NCBI GenBank assembly: GCA_002315765.1
Contig: DCIE01000019.1
Location: 49,346-113,345 of the forward strand
DNA: 64,000 nt
Direction of reading: 5' to 3'
Origin: Ruminococcaceae bacterium UBA1734
Lineage (GTDB): Bacteria; Bacillota; Clostridia; Oscillospirales; Acutalibacteraceae
The notes under the pieces are model-generated. The model did not search any database. It had not been told where the DNA came from and worked only from the letters and a program-made list of their open reading frames with translations. A program made the position numbers and the translations under genes. Shown here in pieces: positions 48,135 to 57,132 of this stretch (position 1 is the stretch's first letter; each line of letters opens with the position of its first letter).

Positions 48135-49412
48135 TTATTCCTTTATAATAATGTTTTCTCTTGCCGGGCCGTTGCTTACCATAGTAATCTTAAATCCGAT
48201 TTCTTTTTCGATAAATTCAATATAGTTTCGGCAATTTTCAGGCAAATCCTTATATTCCTTTATGCCCGAAATATCGCATTTCCAACCCGGAAGTGTTTTA
48301 AGAACCGGCTTTGCCTTCTCAAGATTTCTTGTAACCGGGAAATCCTTTGTAACCTCGCCGTCAATTTCATAGCCTACGCAAACCTTGATTTCATCTAAAT
48401 AACCAAGTGCATCTACAACGGTTAAAATTCCGTGGGTTGTTCCCTGAACCTCACAACCGTATCTTGTGGCAACGCAGTCAAACCAACCCATTCTGCGAGG
48501 TCTGCCTGTGGTAGCGCCGTATTCACCGCCGTCTCCGCCGTGGTCTCTCATTTCTTTTGCTTCATCGCCGAAAATTTCGCTTACAAACGCACCGGCACCC
48601 ACAGCCGAAGAATATGCCTTAATAACGGTGTAAATTTCCTTGATTGAGTATGGCGGAAGTCCGGCACCTACAGCGCCGTATCCTGCAATGGTATTAGACG
48701 ATGTAACCATTGGATAAATTCCGTGGTCGGTATCCTTTAGTGTTCCCAACTGTCCCTCAAGAAGTATAGTCTTGCCCTGCTTTTCAGCCTCGTAGACGAA
48801 TTTTCTCACATCGCCGACAAACGGAGCAATCTTCTCTTTCCAGTCCATCATTTTATCAAACAATTCCTTGGCATCAATAGGCTCTTTGCCGTAAAGATTT
48901 TTGATTAGTATATTCTTAACCTCAAGGACACGGTTTATCTTTTCCTTTAAAGATTCGCTGTCAAACAATTCGCAAACCTGGAAGCCGATTTTTGCATATT
49001 TATCAGAATAAAATGGCGCAATACCCGACTTTGTTGAGCCGAAACTTGCTTTGCCGAGGCGTTCTTCCTCGTACACATCAAAAAGAACATGATACGGCAT
49101 TACCATTTGGCATCTTTCCGATACCAAAAGCTTCGGAGCCGGAACTCCACGGGAAACAACCTCATTATATTCGTTTATAAGCTTGTCAATATCAAGTGCA
49201 ACGCCGTTACCGATACAGTTGGTAACTCCCTCGTTAAAAACTCCCGACGGAAGGGTATGCAAAGCAAACTTTCCGTACTTGTTCTTAATGGTGTGCCCTG
49301 CGTTGGCACCACCTTGGAATCTAATTACAACATCGGCATCAAGAGCCAACATATCGGTAATTTTTCCCTTACCTTCGTCGCCCCAGTTAGCACCCACTAC
49401 TGCCTTAACCAT
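48135..49412 (-). CDS. purA: Adenylosuccinate synthetase
   Basis: The 425-residue enzyme joins IMP and aspartate using GTP. GANWGDEGKGKITDML (catalytic Asp and Lys) is at 8-23, then FQGGANAGHTIKN, the IMP-binding EGQLGTLKDTDHGIYPMVTS and TTGRPRRMGWFDCVA, and the GTP-binding end. I start at the ATG 49412, which fits the family N-terminus; the frame opens seven codons earlier. It is the first gene of a six-gene operon behind its own promoter. Confidence 0.97.
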   Translation of the reverse strand: MVKAVVGANWGDEGKGKITDMLALDADVVIRFQGGANAGHTIKNKYGKFALHTLPSGVFNEGVTNCIGNGVALDIDKLINEYNEVVSRGVPAPKLLVSERCQMVMPYHVLFDVYEEERLGKASFGSTKSGIAPFYSDKYAKIGFQVCELFDSESLKEKINRVLEVKNILIKNLYGKEPIDAKELFDKMMDWKEKIAPFVGDVRKFVYEAEKQGKTILLEGQLGTLKDTDHGIYPMVTSSNTIAGYGAVGAGLPPYSIKEIYTVIKAYSSAVGAGAFVSEIFGDEAKEMRDHGGDGGEYGATTGRPRRMGWFDCVATRYGCEVQGTTHGILTVVDALGYLDEIKVCVGYEIDGEVTKDFPVTRNLEKAKPVLKTLPGWKCDISGIKEYKDLPENCRNYIEFIEKEIGFKITMVSNGPARENIIIKE

Positions 49413-49451
49413 GATATCATCGTATCCTTTCAAAACAAAGTTTTACAGTTT

Positions 49452-49480
49452 ATTTTATCACTATTCCCCTACATTTTCAA
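49452..49480 (-). promoter_or_regulatory. Sigma-A promoter of the purA operon
   Basis: TTGAAA (49475-49480) and TAAAAT (49452-49457) on the minus strand are 17 bases apart. The -35 lies seven bases past the stop of the SGNH gene. The leader is about 35 bases and has no PurR box that I can identify. Confidence 0.75.
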
Positions 49481-49486
49481 GTGTTT

Positions 49487-50611
49487 TTATTGTTCTGTTG
49501 CTATTATCTCGCTGTCCTCGGGGGATTTTACCAGCACACCTTTTTTATAAGTGTATTCTTTTTCATCAATCTCCACCGTTCCGTCATATCTTACCTTCCC
49601 GCAACGACTGCATTTTCCCGACAGTTTGTTTTCAAAGGTATGACCGAAAGCCGAAATTTCGGTTGATTTTGAGAGAAGTTTGTTACAACCGGCGCAGTAA
49701 ACATCACCGCTTTTGCCTTTTTCGGTACAGGTGGGATTTTTTTTGCCCACGGTTTTTGTGCCGCAGGTATGCACATTCTTATGAATATCTCCGTATTTTA
49801 CATCACAGTTAACGCAGGACACACTTGCTATACATTTTTGCGGCTCATCACATAAAAGACCTGCCATTTTTGCGGCAATGCTTCTATACCCCGTTGAATT
49901 CGGATGAACTCCGTCATTGGAAAATCCGTTTTCTTTTTCAAGCTTTACATAAGCATTATCAACATAGGTATATCCCTCGGCCTTTTTGTAAGCCTCGCTG
50001 TATATTTTAAGCAGTGCCTCCTGCTTTTCTTTTTTCCCTGACCAGCCGATTGGTACAATCCAAAGTCTTGCATTCGGATATGTTTTTTCGCAATATTCAC
50101 GAATTTTTATGATTCTTCTTTTGGTTTCACTTATATAGTCAACCGACTCGTTATAGCCTCCTGCAAAAACTATATCGGTTATGGCATCTTTATCCTTTAC
50201 CTTGCTATCTAAATCCTTTATGATTTTTGTCCAACATAGCTTGGATTCTTTGTCAAAGTCCTCTTTTAGATGGCGGTCGTAAAATGCCGATCCGGAAACG
50301 CAATTTTCAAAATAATCCTCATTCTTTTTAAGTCCCCAAAACTCGGTCAAGTATGTAACCCAGGAATGTCCGTCTCCGTTTACTCCTACTCCGTATGAAT
50401 CGCCCACAAAAATAAATTTTCTTTGTGAAAAATTATTAAGTCTGAAAATATGACCTTGCACTTCACAAAGGGGTTTTTCCTCCGAAACCACTTTAATATC
50501 CACCTGTTTGCTTTTTTCCTTTTTCGTCTTGCTGTAAGAAACGGTGTTTACTATTCCCACAACAATACAAAATATCAAAAAGCATATAAGTGCTTTATAC
50601 TTTTCCTTCAT
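49487..50611 (-). CDS. Membrane-anchored extracellular SGNH-hydrolase-like protein with cysteine-rich tail
   Basis: The 374-residue protein has a signal or anchor (about 8-26), then an SGNH-like domain with FVGDSYGVGVNGDGHSW (block I Ser) and a late NDGVHPNSTGY (Asp-x-x-His). From residue about 235 the tail has Cys pairs (SCVNCDVKYG, CAGCNKLL, KCSRCGKVRY) and the phrases CTEKGKSGDVYCAGCN and FGHTFENK, a repeat type common in secreted gut-Clostridia proteins. It is probably a cell-surface esterase or acyltransferase. Its substrate is unknown. Confidence 0.75.
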   Translation of the reverse strand: MKEKYKALICFLIFCIVVGIVNTVSYSKTKKEKSKQVDIKVVSEEKPLCEVQGHIFRLNNFSQRKFIFVGDSYGVGVNGDGHSWVTYLTEFWGLKKNEDYFENCVSGSAFYDRHLKEDFDKESKLCWTKIIKDLDSKVKDKDAITDIVFAGGYNESVDYISETKRRIIKIREYCEKTYPNARLWIVPIGWSGKKEKQEALLKIYSEAYKKAEGYTYVDNAYVKLEKENGFSNDGVHPNSTGYRSIAAKMAGLLCDEPQKCIASVSCVNCDVKYGDIHKNVHTCGTKTVGKKNPTCTEKGKSGDVYCAGCNKLLSKSTEISAFGHTFENKLSGKCSRCGKVRYDGTVEIDEKEYTYKKGVLVKSPEDSEIIATEQ

Positions 50612-50629
50612 TTTTTCCTCCGGAAATTA

Positions 50630-52978
50630 TTATTTTCCGCTTAATAAATCTTTCTTCTCTACCCCTAAGTTTTCAGCAATACGACAAAGGCTGTTATGAC
50701 AGGTAAATAGCAAAACCTGATTTGTCTTTGCGTACTCTTTTAAATATTCTATGGCAATACTCGTACGGTTATCATCATAATTTGCCAAAGCATCATCAAG
50801 CATAACCGGAAACGGTTCTTTTTCGGAAATGAGACTGCATATTGCAAGTCTTAAAGCCAAGAAAGCCTGGTCTTCGGTTCCGGTGCTTAAATATCCCGTT
50901 TCTCTCATACCGAAAACTCCGTTTTGTTCCACCGTCAGGTCAAGGGATTTTGAAACATTTACGGCACCGTATCTACCTGCCGTAAGTTTACGGAAAATCT
51001 CCTTTGTTTTCTCCTCTAAATTTTTGCCATAGCTTTTCCTAACCATAGCAAAACTATCTTTTAACACCTCTAACGCAATTTCGGAACAATCGCAAAATTC
51101 CTTTTGCAAGGACAGTTCTTCCTCTAACTCCTCTATCTCCTTTTTAAGAATTTCGGGCTGTTCAAAATTCCTAAACGATGTAACAAGTTCGGTGTCTAAA
51201 GCGGTTATCCTCTGCTTTATTTCCGACAACTTATCGGCAATTCGTTCCTTTTCATTTTCCGCAGCATCAAAGTCAATATCGGAATAATCTTTATTGTCGG
51301 CATATTTTTGGAGCTTTGCCTTTGCCTCTTCGTAAGAAATATTTCCTAAATCTTTGCTTAAAAATCCCAGCTCAAGTTTAATATTCTTTTGAATTTCAAC
51401 CTTTGCTTCAATTTCTTCGGCTTTTTCAAAATCATATTCGTATCCGTCTAAAACCTTTTGAAGTTCATCGTTTAACAGGCTTAGCTTTTCCTTTTCTTTT
51501 AGAAGACCTGCCTTTTTTTCCTCGAGTTCCGACATCTTCTTTTCTCTAACGGAACGGTCGGCATTCAAAACATTATTAAGCAGGGACAGTTTTCCCTCCT
51601 CAATTTCAATTCTACCGACAAGAGATGCCGAACGGGTATTAGCTTCGGTCAGTTCCTTCTTTATGCTCGCAATCTCATTAAGCAAGGCATTATATCTTAC
51701 GGTATCCTTAGGTCTTAAAATGAACGAAAGCACCATAACTACAAAACCTGCACCTGCCGAGAATAAATATTTTAAATCCAATATAATTCCTACGGCAACA
51801 GCAGCGGCTGTTAAAACAGCGCCTATAATAAGAAGCGGTAGATTAACCGGTTTCTTTCTTCCTTCCTCTTCTCCTAATTCCTCTTCACATTCATTTAATT
51901 CCTCGTCGAGTCTTGTTAGCCTTGCCTCGTTTTCTTCGTGGTCTTTTTTAAGTTCCTCTATGTTTTTTTCCGCCTCGGCAATCTTTTTTTCGGTTTCCTC
52001 GGTAGTCATACTCTCGGCCAACTCAATCTCTTTTTGTAAGGTTTCCATTTCCTTTGCAACACGGTCGCAAACCTCTATTTGAGGATTGATTTTCGAAGCG
52101 CAAAACTGAATTTTGCCTAAGAAGGCAGTGTCTATTATTTTACCGTTGGGCATAGTAAGTTCTCTGTTTATACCGTCCAACTGTTCTTTAAGCTCTAAAT
52201 ATTCCTTAAGCTTTTCTCTGTTTTTTATATCCTCACGGCTATCGGTTAATTTCTTAATAGCCAAATATCTCCTGCCCAATGCCGAATAGCTTTCGGTTAG
52301 CTGTTGTTTTTCCGTGTTGATTTTAATTTTTCGGTTAGCATCATTTTCGGCGGTGTCAAGCCTTTTATTCAGTTCGTCAAGTTGCATTTTCCCCTTAATA
52401 TAACTGCCTGTTCTGCCGCTTTTTGAAATGATTTTTTCCTTTGCATCAAGAATAATATCCTCGATTTTTTGATATGAAACATTGTCCTCGCCTGTTACGG
52501 CAATATTAGAAAGCTTTGAATTGATTTCACCCGAAGCCGTACTGCTTGTAACATAATTTCTTTCGGCGCCGATAAACATACTTCTCTCAAAAGCCTCGGC
52601 ACCCATTCCGAAAAATCTAATACCCGGTGTGGCAGTTTCGTTTTGACTTTCTCCGGAATCGGTGTTAGTAAGAATTACCGTATCGGTGGAATCCGAACTG
52701 TTAAACTGTCTTTCAAGACAGTAATTTGTACCTTCGGCGCTAAAGAAAATCCGTCCGCCCATTTTATCTCCGCTAAAGGGTGTGTATTTTTGTCTTATAC
52801 TTGCAGACAGGTTTTGTGTCTTTTTGCCGGTTCCGTAAAACATCGCTTTAATAAATGCCAAAACCGTGGTCTTTCCGTTTTCGTTTTCGCCGAAAATTAC
52901 ATTTAAGTTATCGGAAAAAGAAAGGGTGAAGTCTTTAAGTCCCCCAAAGGCGCTGATATATATTTTATCTATTTTCAT
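50630..52978 (-). CDS. SbcC/Rad50-like ATPase of the YhaN type
   Basis: The 782-residue protein has Walker A NVIFGENENGKTTVLAFIKA at about 27-46, long coiled coils (about 185-380 and 420-660), and the C-terminal signature YLSTGTEDQAFLALRLAICS with Walker B FPVMLDDALANYDD. A pair of hydrophobic segments (about 388-432, LPLLIIGAVLTAAAVAVG) interrupts the coiled coil, as in Bacillus YhaN and unlike SbcC. It pairs with the phosphoesterase of the overlapping upstream gene. Its biological role is poorly known. Confidence 0.85.
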   Translation of the reverse strand: MKIDKIYISAFGGLKDFTLSFSDNLNVIFGENENGKTTVLAFIKAMFYGTGKKTQNLSASIRQKYTPFSGDKMGGRIFFSAEGTNYCLERQFNSSDSTDTVILTNTDSGESQNETATPGIRFFGMGAEAFERSMFIGAERNYVTSSTASGEINSKLSNIAVTGEDNVSYQKIEDIILDAKEKIISKSGRTGSYIKGKMQLDELNKRLDTAENDANRKIKINTEKQQLTESYSALGRRYLAIKKLTDSREDIKNREKLKEYLELKEQLDGINRELTMPNGKIIDTAFLGKIQFCASKINPQIEVCDRVAKEMETLQKEIELAESMTTEETEKKIAEAEKNIEELKKDHEENEARLTRLDEELNECEEELGEEEGRKKPVNLPLLIIGAVLTAAAVAVGIILDLKYLFSAGAGFVVMVLSFILRPKDTVRYNALLNEIASIKKELTEANTRSASLVGRIEIEEGKLSLLNNVLNADRSVREKKMSELEEKKAGLLKEKEKLSLLNDELQKVLDGYEYDFEKAEEIEAKVEIQKNIKLELGFLSKDLGNISYEEAKAKLQKYADNKDYSDIDFDAAENEKERIADKLSEIKQRITALDTELVTSFRNFEQPEILKKEIEELEEELSLQKEFCDCSEIALEVLKDSFAMVRKSYGKNLEEKTKEIFRKLTAGRYGAVNVSKSLDLTVEQNGVFGMRETGYLSTGTEDQAFLALRLAICSLISEKEPFPVMLDDALANYDDNRTSIAIEYLKEYAKTNQVLLFTCHNSLCRIAENLGVEKKDLLSGK

Positions 52979-54090
52979 ACCTTTGCACCCTCCTCTTTGC
53001 CAAATGCGTTAAGTCCTATCTTAAGTGCTTTGTTGAGTCTTTCGAAATCCTCGGGATTTTCTTCTATCTTTTTCAGCATATTTTTAACAAAAATGCCCTT
53101 TAGTGTCATTTCGTTTTTAAGTTCGTCAAGATTGATTTTAAGAACCGTATTATCCACAACCTTGGCAAAATAAACCACCTGCATAAGTCTTGCGGAAATA
53201 TCGGCTGTGTCAATCTTAACACTGTCGGAAACCTGACCGGAAAGGGTTATTTTATAGAGATTATCGCCGTAGCAACCGCCTATGCTTTCCGATATTGTGC
53301 CCAGGATTTTTGTATATATGTCGGTCGTGTCATTCGCCTCGGATATATCTATATCCATTGCTATATGCATTCTTTTATTTGTGGGAACAAACTGTGCTTT
53401 TACATCTTCCTTTGAAACGGTTAAAATATATACTCCCTTTTCTCCCAATTCGTCAAATCCCTGTCCCTCGGGACAACCGCAATATGAAAAATATGTATTG
53501 CCGATTTTTTGAATATCGCTTCTCTTATGAATATGACCTAACGCCATATAGTCCATATTGCTTTTTTCGATAAATGTATCGGTTATGGGGTTGCGCTGAT
53601 TGTTCATACCGTATTCGCCGTGAATACACATAATATTTATATCGTTTTCATCCGCTTTGAGAGAAAACTCTTCACTGCCGGTATTCAAAATTTCTCCAAA
53701 GGATTTTCCGTATATCTTAACTCCCTCTTTTGCTTCAAAAACCGAATCCTCGGTAGGAAACACAAAAAGATTTTCGGGCAATTTGTTTTTGGTAAACGGG
53801 GATTCAAAGTTAAGCGGGTCGTGATTTCCTGCGGAAAAATAAAACTTTATATGGGGTGCCGAGGCGATTATTCCGAAAATTCTCTCTACAACCGAACTTT
53901 CTATGCTGTTATTATGCAGAAAGTCTCCCGAAATAAGCAAAATTTCAACCTGGTTTTCCACTGCGACTTCAACAATTCTTTCGAAGGTAAGCAACATTTC
54001 CGCCCTTCGTTGGGTGGCTCTTTCTTTAAGAGCCGATTCCTTTGCGCCGATATGCAAATCGGCACAGTGTAAAACTTTAATTTCAGACAC
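52975..54090 (-). CDS. SbcD/YhaO-like metallophosphoesterase
   Basis: The 371-residue protein has the calcineurin-like metal motifs LHCADLHIGAKESA, ILLISGDFLHNN, SAGNHDPLNF, CIHGEYGMNN and ALGHIHKRSDI, so it is a likely Mn-dependent nuclease. Its stop overlaps the ATPase start by four bases (ATGA). The pair forms an SbcCD/YhaO-YhaN-type DNA-processing complex (inferred from family). It is divergent from DUF951-prfA. Confidence 0.9.
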   Translation of the reverse strand: MSEIKVLHCADLHIGAKESALKERATQRRAEMLLTFERIVEVAVENQVEILLISGDFLHNNSIESSVVERIFGIIASAPHIKFYFSAGNHDPLNFESPFTKNKLPENLFVFPTEDSVFEAKEGVKIYGKSFGEILNTGSEEFSLKADENDINIMCIHGEYGMNNQRNPITDTFIEKSNMDYMALGHIHKRSDIQKIGNTYFSYCGCPEGQGFDELGEKGVYILTVSKEDVKAQFVPTNKRMHIAMDIDISEANDTTDIYTKILGTISESIGGCYGDNLYKITLSGQVSDSVKIDTADISARLMQVVYFAKVVDNTVLKINLDELKNEMTLKGIFVKNMLKKIEENPEDFERLNKALKIGLNAFGKEEGAKV

Positions 54091-54158
54091 AAACTTTCCC
54101 CCAATTTAATTATATCTAATATATAATATCACCTTATCATAATAACTGCAAGAAAATA

Positions 54159-54187
54159 TTGCTTTTATTTTAAATTTGTAATATACT
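54159..54187 (+). promoter_or_regulatory. Possible promoter of the DUF951-prfA operon
   Basis: TTGCTT (54159-54164) and TATACT (54182-54187) are 17 bases apart on the plus strand. The -10 is good and the -35 weak. The surrounding 140-base divergent gap (54091-54230) is very AT-rich and holds no gene. Confidence 0.4.
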
Positions 54188-54230
54188 GTATTTTAGAGTA
54201 ATATGTCAAAATGATTGGTGGGAAATGCTA

Positions 54231-54422
54231 ATGGATATCAGACTCGGCGACAGGCTTGTTATGAAAAAAATGCACCCTTGCGGCAATAATATTTTTACCG
54301 TCAAAAGAATAGGTATGGATTTTCGTATTTCCTGCGACAAATGTGCAAGAGAGATTATGTTGCCTCGCACAAAAATCGAAAAAGGCATTAAAAAAATCAT
54401 TCGTAACGGAGAAGAAGTATGA
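54231..54422 (+). CDS. DUF951 small zinc-ribbon-like protein
   Basis: The 63-residue protein begins MDIRLGDRLVMKKMHPCGNN and has FRISCDKCAREIMLPRTKIE, with three Cys and a His in the DUF951 pattern. The ATG at 54231 has GGTGGG eight bases upstream, better than the one six bases before. It overlaps the prfA start by four bases (ATGA). Function is unknown. Proteins of this family are usually next to ribosome or chromosome-maintenance genes. Confidence 0.9.
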   Translation: MDIRLGDRLVMKKMHPCGNNIFTVKRIGMDFRISCDKCAREIMLPRTKIEKGIKKIIRNGEEV

Positions 54423-55501
54423 TAGACAAACTTTCGGCTGTGGAAAGCCGGTATGAACAAATAGGAATTGAACTTACCCGTCCTGAAACGGTAAGCGATA
54501 CCGCTACATTTACAAAGCTTATGAAAGAGCATAGCGAGTTGTCCCCTATTGTTGAAAAATACCGTGAATATAAAAAGGCGTGTGAGGACGAAAAAGAGGC
54601 GCTTGAAATATTAGGCGGTGCTAACCTTGACAAAGAATTTAAGGAGCTTGCCGAGGAAGAATTAGCCGACGCCAAGGAAAGAATAGAAAAGACCAATGAC
54701 GAGCTTAAAATTTTGCTTTTGCCGAAGGACCCTAACGATTCGAAGAATGTTATTGTCGAAATCAGAGCAGGTGCAGGAGGCGAAGAATCGGCTCTTTTTG
54801 CGGGTTCGCTGTTTAGAATGTACTCGATGTATGCACAAGCGCATAACTTTTCGATTGATATTACGAATGCTAACGAAACCGAGCTTGGCGGTTATAAGGA
54901 AATCAGTTTTATGATAGAGGGAAACGGCGCCTACTCTCGCTTTAAGTACGAAAGCGGTGTCCACCGTGTTCAGCGTGTTCCCGACACCGAAACCCAAGGC
55001 AGAGTTCACACCTCTACCGTTACGGTTGCGGTTTTGCCCGAGGCGGATGATGTTGAGGTTGACATTAACCCTGCCGACCTTAAAATTGATACATTCCGCT
55101 CGTCAGGTGCGGGCGGTCAGCACATTAACAAAACCTCCTCCGCTATCCGTGTTACCCATATTCCGTCGGGAATGGTGGTTGAGTGCCAAGATGAGCGAAG
55201 CCAGTTTAAGAACAAGGATAAGGCTCTTCGTGTTTTGAAGGCAAGACTTTTTGATGTTGCTAAAAAGGAGCACGACGATTTAATCGCCTCCGACCGCCGT
55301 TCCCAAGTCGGTACGGGCGACAGAAGCGAACGCATCCGAACCTACAATTTTCCGCAAGGACGACTTACCGACCACCGTATCGGTCTTACTTTGTACCGTC
55401 TTGAATCGGTAATGAACGGGGACATTGATGAGATAATTGATGCGCTTATTACATTTTACCGTGCGGAAGCGCTTAAAGAACAGGCAAACAATCAGACTTA
55501 A
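54419..55501 (+). CDS. prfA: Peptide chain release factor 1
   Basis: The 360-residue protein carries the catalytic GGQ in RSSGAGGQHINKTSSAIRVT (about residues 225-244), the AGAGGEESALFAG block, and the stop-codon recognition domain between. C-terminal YNFPQGRLTDHRIGLTLYRL is conserved. It terminates at UAA and UAG. It is the second gene of a five-gene plus-strand run. Confidence 0.98.
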   Translation: MIDKLSAVESRYEQIGIELTRPETVSDTATFTKLMKEHSELSPIVEKYREYKKACEDEKEALEILGGANLDKEFKELAEEELADAKERIEKTNDELKILLLPKDPNDSKNVIVEIRAGAGGEESALFAGSLFRMYSMYAQAHNFSIDITNANETELGGYKEISFMIEGNGAYSRFKYESGVHRVQRVPDTETQGRVHTSTVTVAVLPEADDVEVDINPADLKIDTFRSSGAGGQHINKTSSAIRVTHIPSGMVVECQDERSQFKNKDKALRVLKARLFDVAKKEHDDLIASDRRSQVGTGDRSERIRTYNFPQGRLTDHRIGLTLYRLESVMNGDIDEIIDALITFYRAEALKEQANNQT

Positions 55502-55525
55502 TAGGACTTAATAGGAAGTAATTTT

Positions 55526-56548
55526 ATGAAAACCATTCGACTTGATATTTTATCGGGCGACTATAAACAAAATATTGAAAAAGCCGCCGATATTTTAAGG
55601 TCGGGCGGTATAGTCGGTGTGCCTACCGAAACGGTTTACGGACTTGCCGCTTCTGCACTTGATGACAATGCCATAAAAAATGTATTTTCGGCAAAGGGCA
55701 GACCGCAGGACAATCCGCTTATAGTTCATATCGACTCAATAGAAATGCTTGAAAAGGTGGCTTCCGATATTCCGAAAAGCGCTTACCTTTGCGCCGAAAG
55801 ATTCTGGCCGGGACCCTTTACTATGGTGCTTAAAAAGACAAGCCTTATAGCAACGAGCGTAAGCGGAGGACTTGACTCGGTTGCCGTTCGTATGCCGAGT
55901 GAAAAATCTATCCGTGATATAATTTCGGTCGGAAATTTGCCGTTAGCCGCGCCTTCGGCTAATATTTCGGGCGCACCGAGTCCTACCTCTTACACCCATG
56001 TGTTAAACGATTTAGACGGAAAAATTGATGCTTGTGTCTTGGGAAACGACTGTACCGTAGGTGTTGAATCCACCGTTGTATCGCTATTAGGCGAACACCC
56101 GAGATTACTTCGCCCGGGTGCCGTTACATTAGAAGAGCTTAAAGAGGTTTTGCCCGATATAGTTGTTGATGACGCTATTTTAAGTGAGCCGAAAAGCGAC
56201 GAAAAGGTTGCCTCCCCCGGTATGAAATACAAGCATTACGCCCCGAAAACCGAGTCTTATTTAGTTGAGGGCGATACGAATTCTTACTGTCAATTTGTCA
56301 ATACTAAACTAAACTGCTTGGCACTTTGTTTCAGCGAGGATGAGCAATATATTACCGTAAACAAAATGGTTTACGGCACAAGACTTAACGAGCAAACACT
56401 TGCTAAAAATGTTTTTTCGGCACTTAGGGATATTGACAAGTTAGGTGTTGATGCGGTTTATATTCACGCACCCTCTAAAAGCGGTGTCGGTCTTGCCGTT
56501 TACAACCGGCTTATTCGTGCTTCGGCATTTAGGGTAATAAAGCTATGA
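55526..56548 (+). CDS. L-threonylcarbamoyladenylate synthase (Sua5/YwlC)
   Basis: The 340-residue protein has the YrdC fold (about 15-200) with ADILRSGGIVGVPTETVYGL, FSAKGRPQDNPLIVHI, MPSEKSIRDII, PLAAPSANISG and VESTVVSL. The C-terminal Sua5 domain (about 225-340) follows SPGMKYKHYAPKTESYL. It makes the activated intermediate for t6A37 tRNA modification. Placement after prfA is common. It overlaps coaE by four bases. Confidence 0.96.
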   Translation: MKTIRLDILSGDYKQNIEKAADILRSGGIVGVPTETVYGLAASALDDNAIKNVFSAKGRPQDNPLIVHIDSIEMLEKVASDIPKSAYLCAERFWPGPFTMVLKKTSLIATSVSGGLDSVAVRMPSEKSIRDIISVGNLPLAAPSANISGAPSPTSYTHVLNDLDGKIDACVLGNDCTVGVESTVVSLLGEHPRLLRPGAVTLEELKEVLPDIVVDDAILSEPKSDEKVASPGMKYKHYAPKTESYLVEGDTNSYCQFVNTKLNCLALCFSEDEQYITVNKMVYGTRLNEQTLAKNVFSALRDIDKLGVDAVYIHAPSKSGVGLAVYNRLIRASAFRVIKL

Positions 56549-57132
56549 GTATTATTATAGGACTTACGGGCCCTACCGGCTCGGGAAAAAGCAGTGCGGC
56601 ACTGATTGCGAAAAACCTTAAAATTAAGATAGTTGACTGCGACAAGGTTGCAAGAAAAGCGGTAAAGCGTGGCTCCGACGGGTTAGAGGCGCTTTGTAAC
56701 GCTTTCGGAAGATGTATATTAAAATCCGACGGAACGCTTAACCGAAAAGAGCTTGCCCGCCGTGCCTTTTCTTCGAAAGAGAACACCGAGCTTCTCAACA
56801 AAACCCTTTTGCCTTATATCGCAAAGCTTGTAAAGGCGGATATAAATGCACCGGTTGTTTTACTTGATGCACCTACGCTGTTTGAAAGCGGACTGCAAGA
56901 TATTTGCGATACTACCGTTGCGGTTTTGGCTGACAGCGAAAAGCGGATGAAAAGGATAATCGCAAGAGATAACCTTTCAAGAGAAGATGCGATTATTCGT
57001 ATGAATGCGGGAAAGAGCGACGAATATTATATTGAAAAAGCGGATTTTGTCGTGTATAACAACGGCAACACTAAAACTTTCAAAAAAGAAATTCAAACTA
57101 TTTTTTCTGAATATACGGAGGTAAAATTATGA
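56545..57132 (+). CDS. coaE: Dephospho-CoA kinase
   Basis: The 195-residue P-loop kinase has GLTGPTGSGKSSAALIAKNL at 6-25, IVDCDKVARKAV and VLLDAPTLFESGLQDIC with the catalytic Asp. It performs the last step of CoA synthesis. Both ends overlap neighbours by four bases (ATGA). It is slightly short but has all motifs. Confidence 0.95.
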   Translation: MSIIIGLTGPTGSGKSSAALIAKNLKIKIVDCDKVARKAVKRGSDGLEALCNAFGRCILKSDGTLNRKELARRAFSSKENTELLNKTLLPYIAKLVKADINAPVVLLDAPTLFESGLQDICDTTVAVLADSEKRMKRIIARDNLSREDAIIRMNAGKSDEYYIEKADFVVYNNGNTKTFKKEIQTIFSEYTEVKL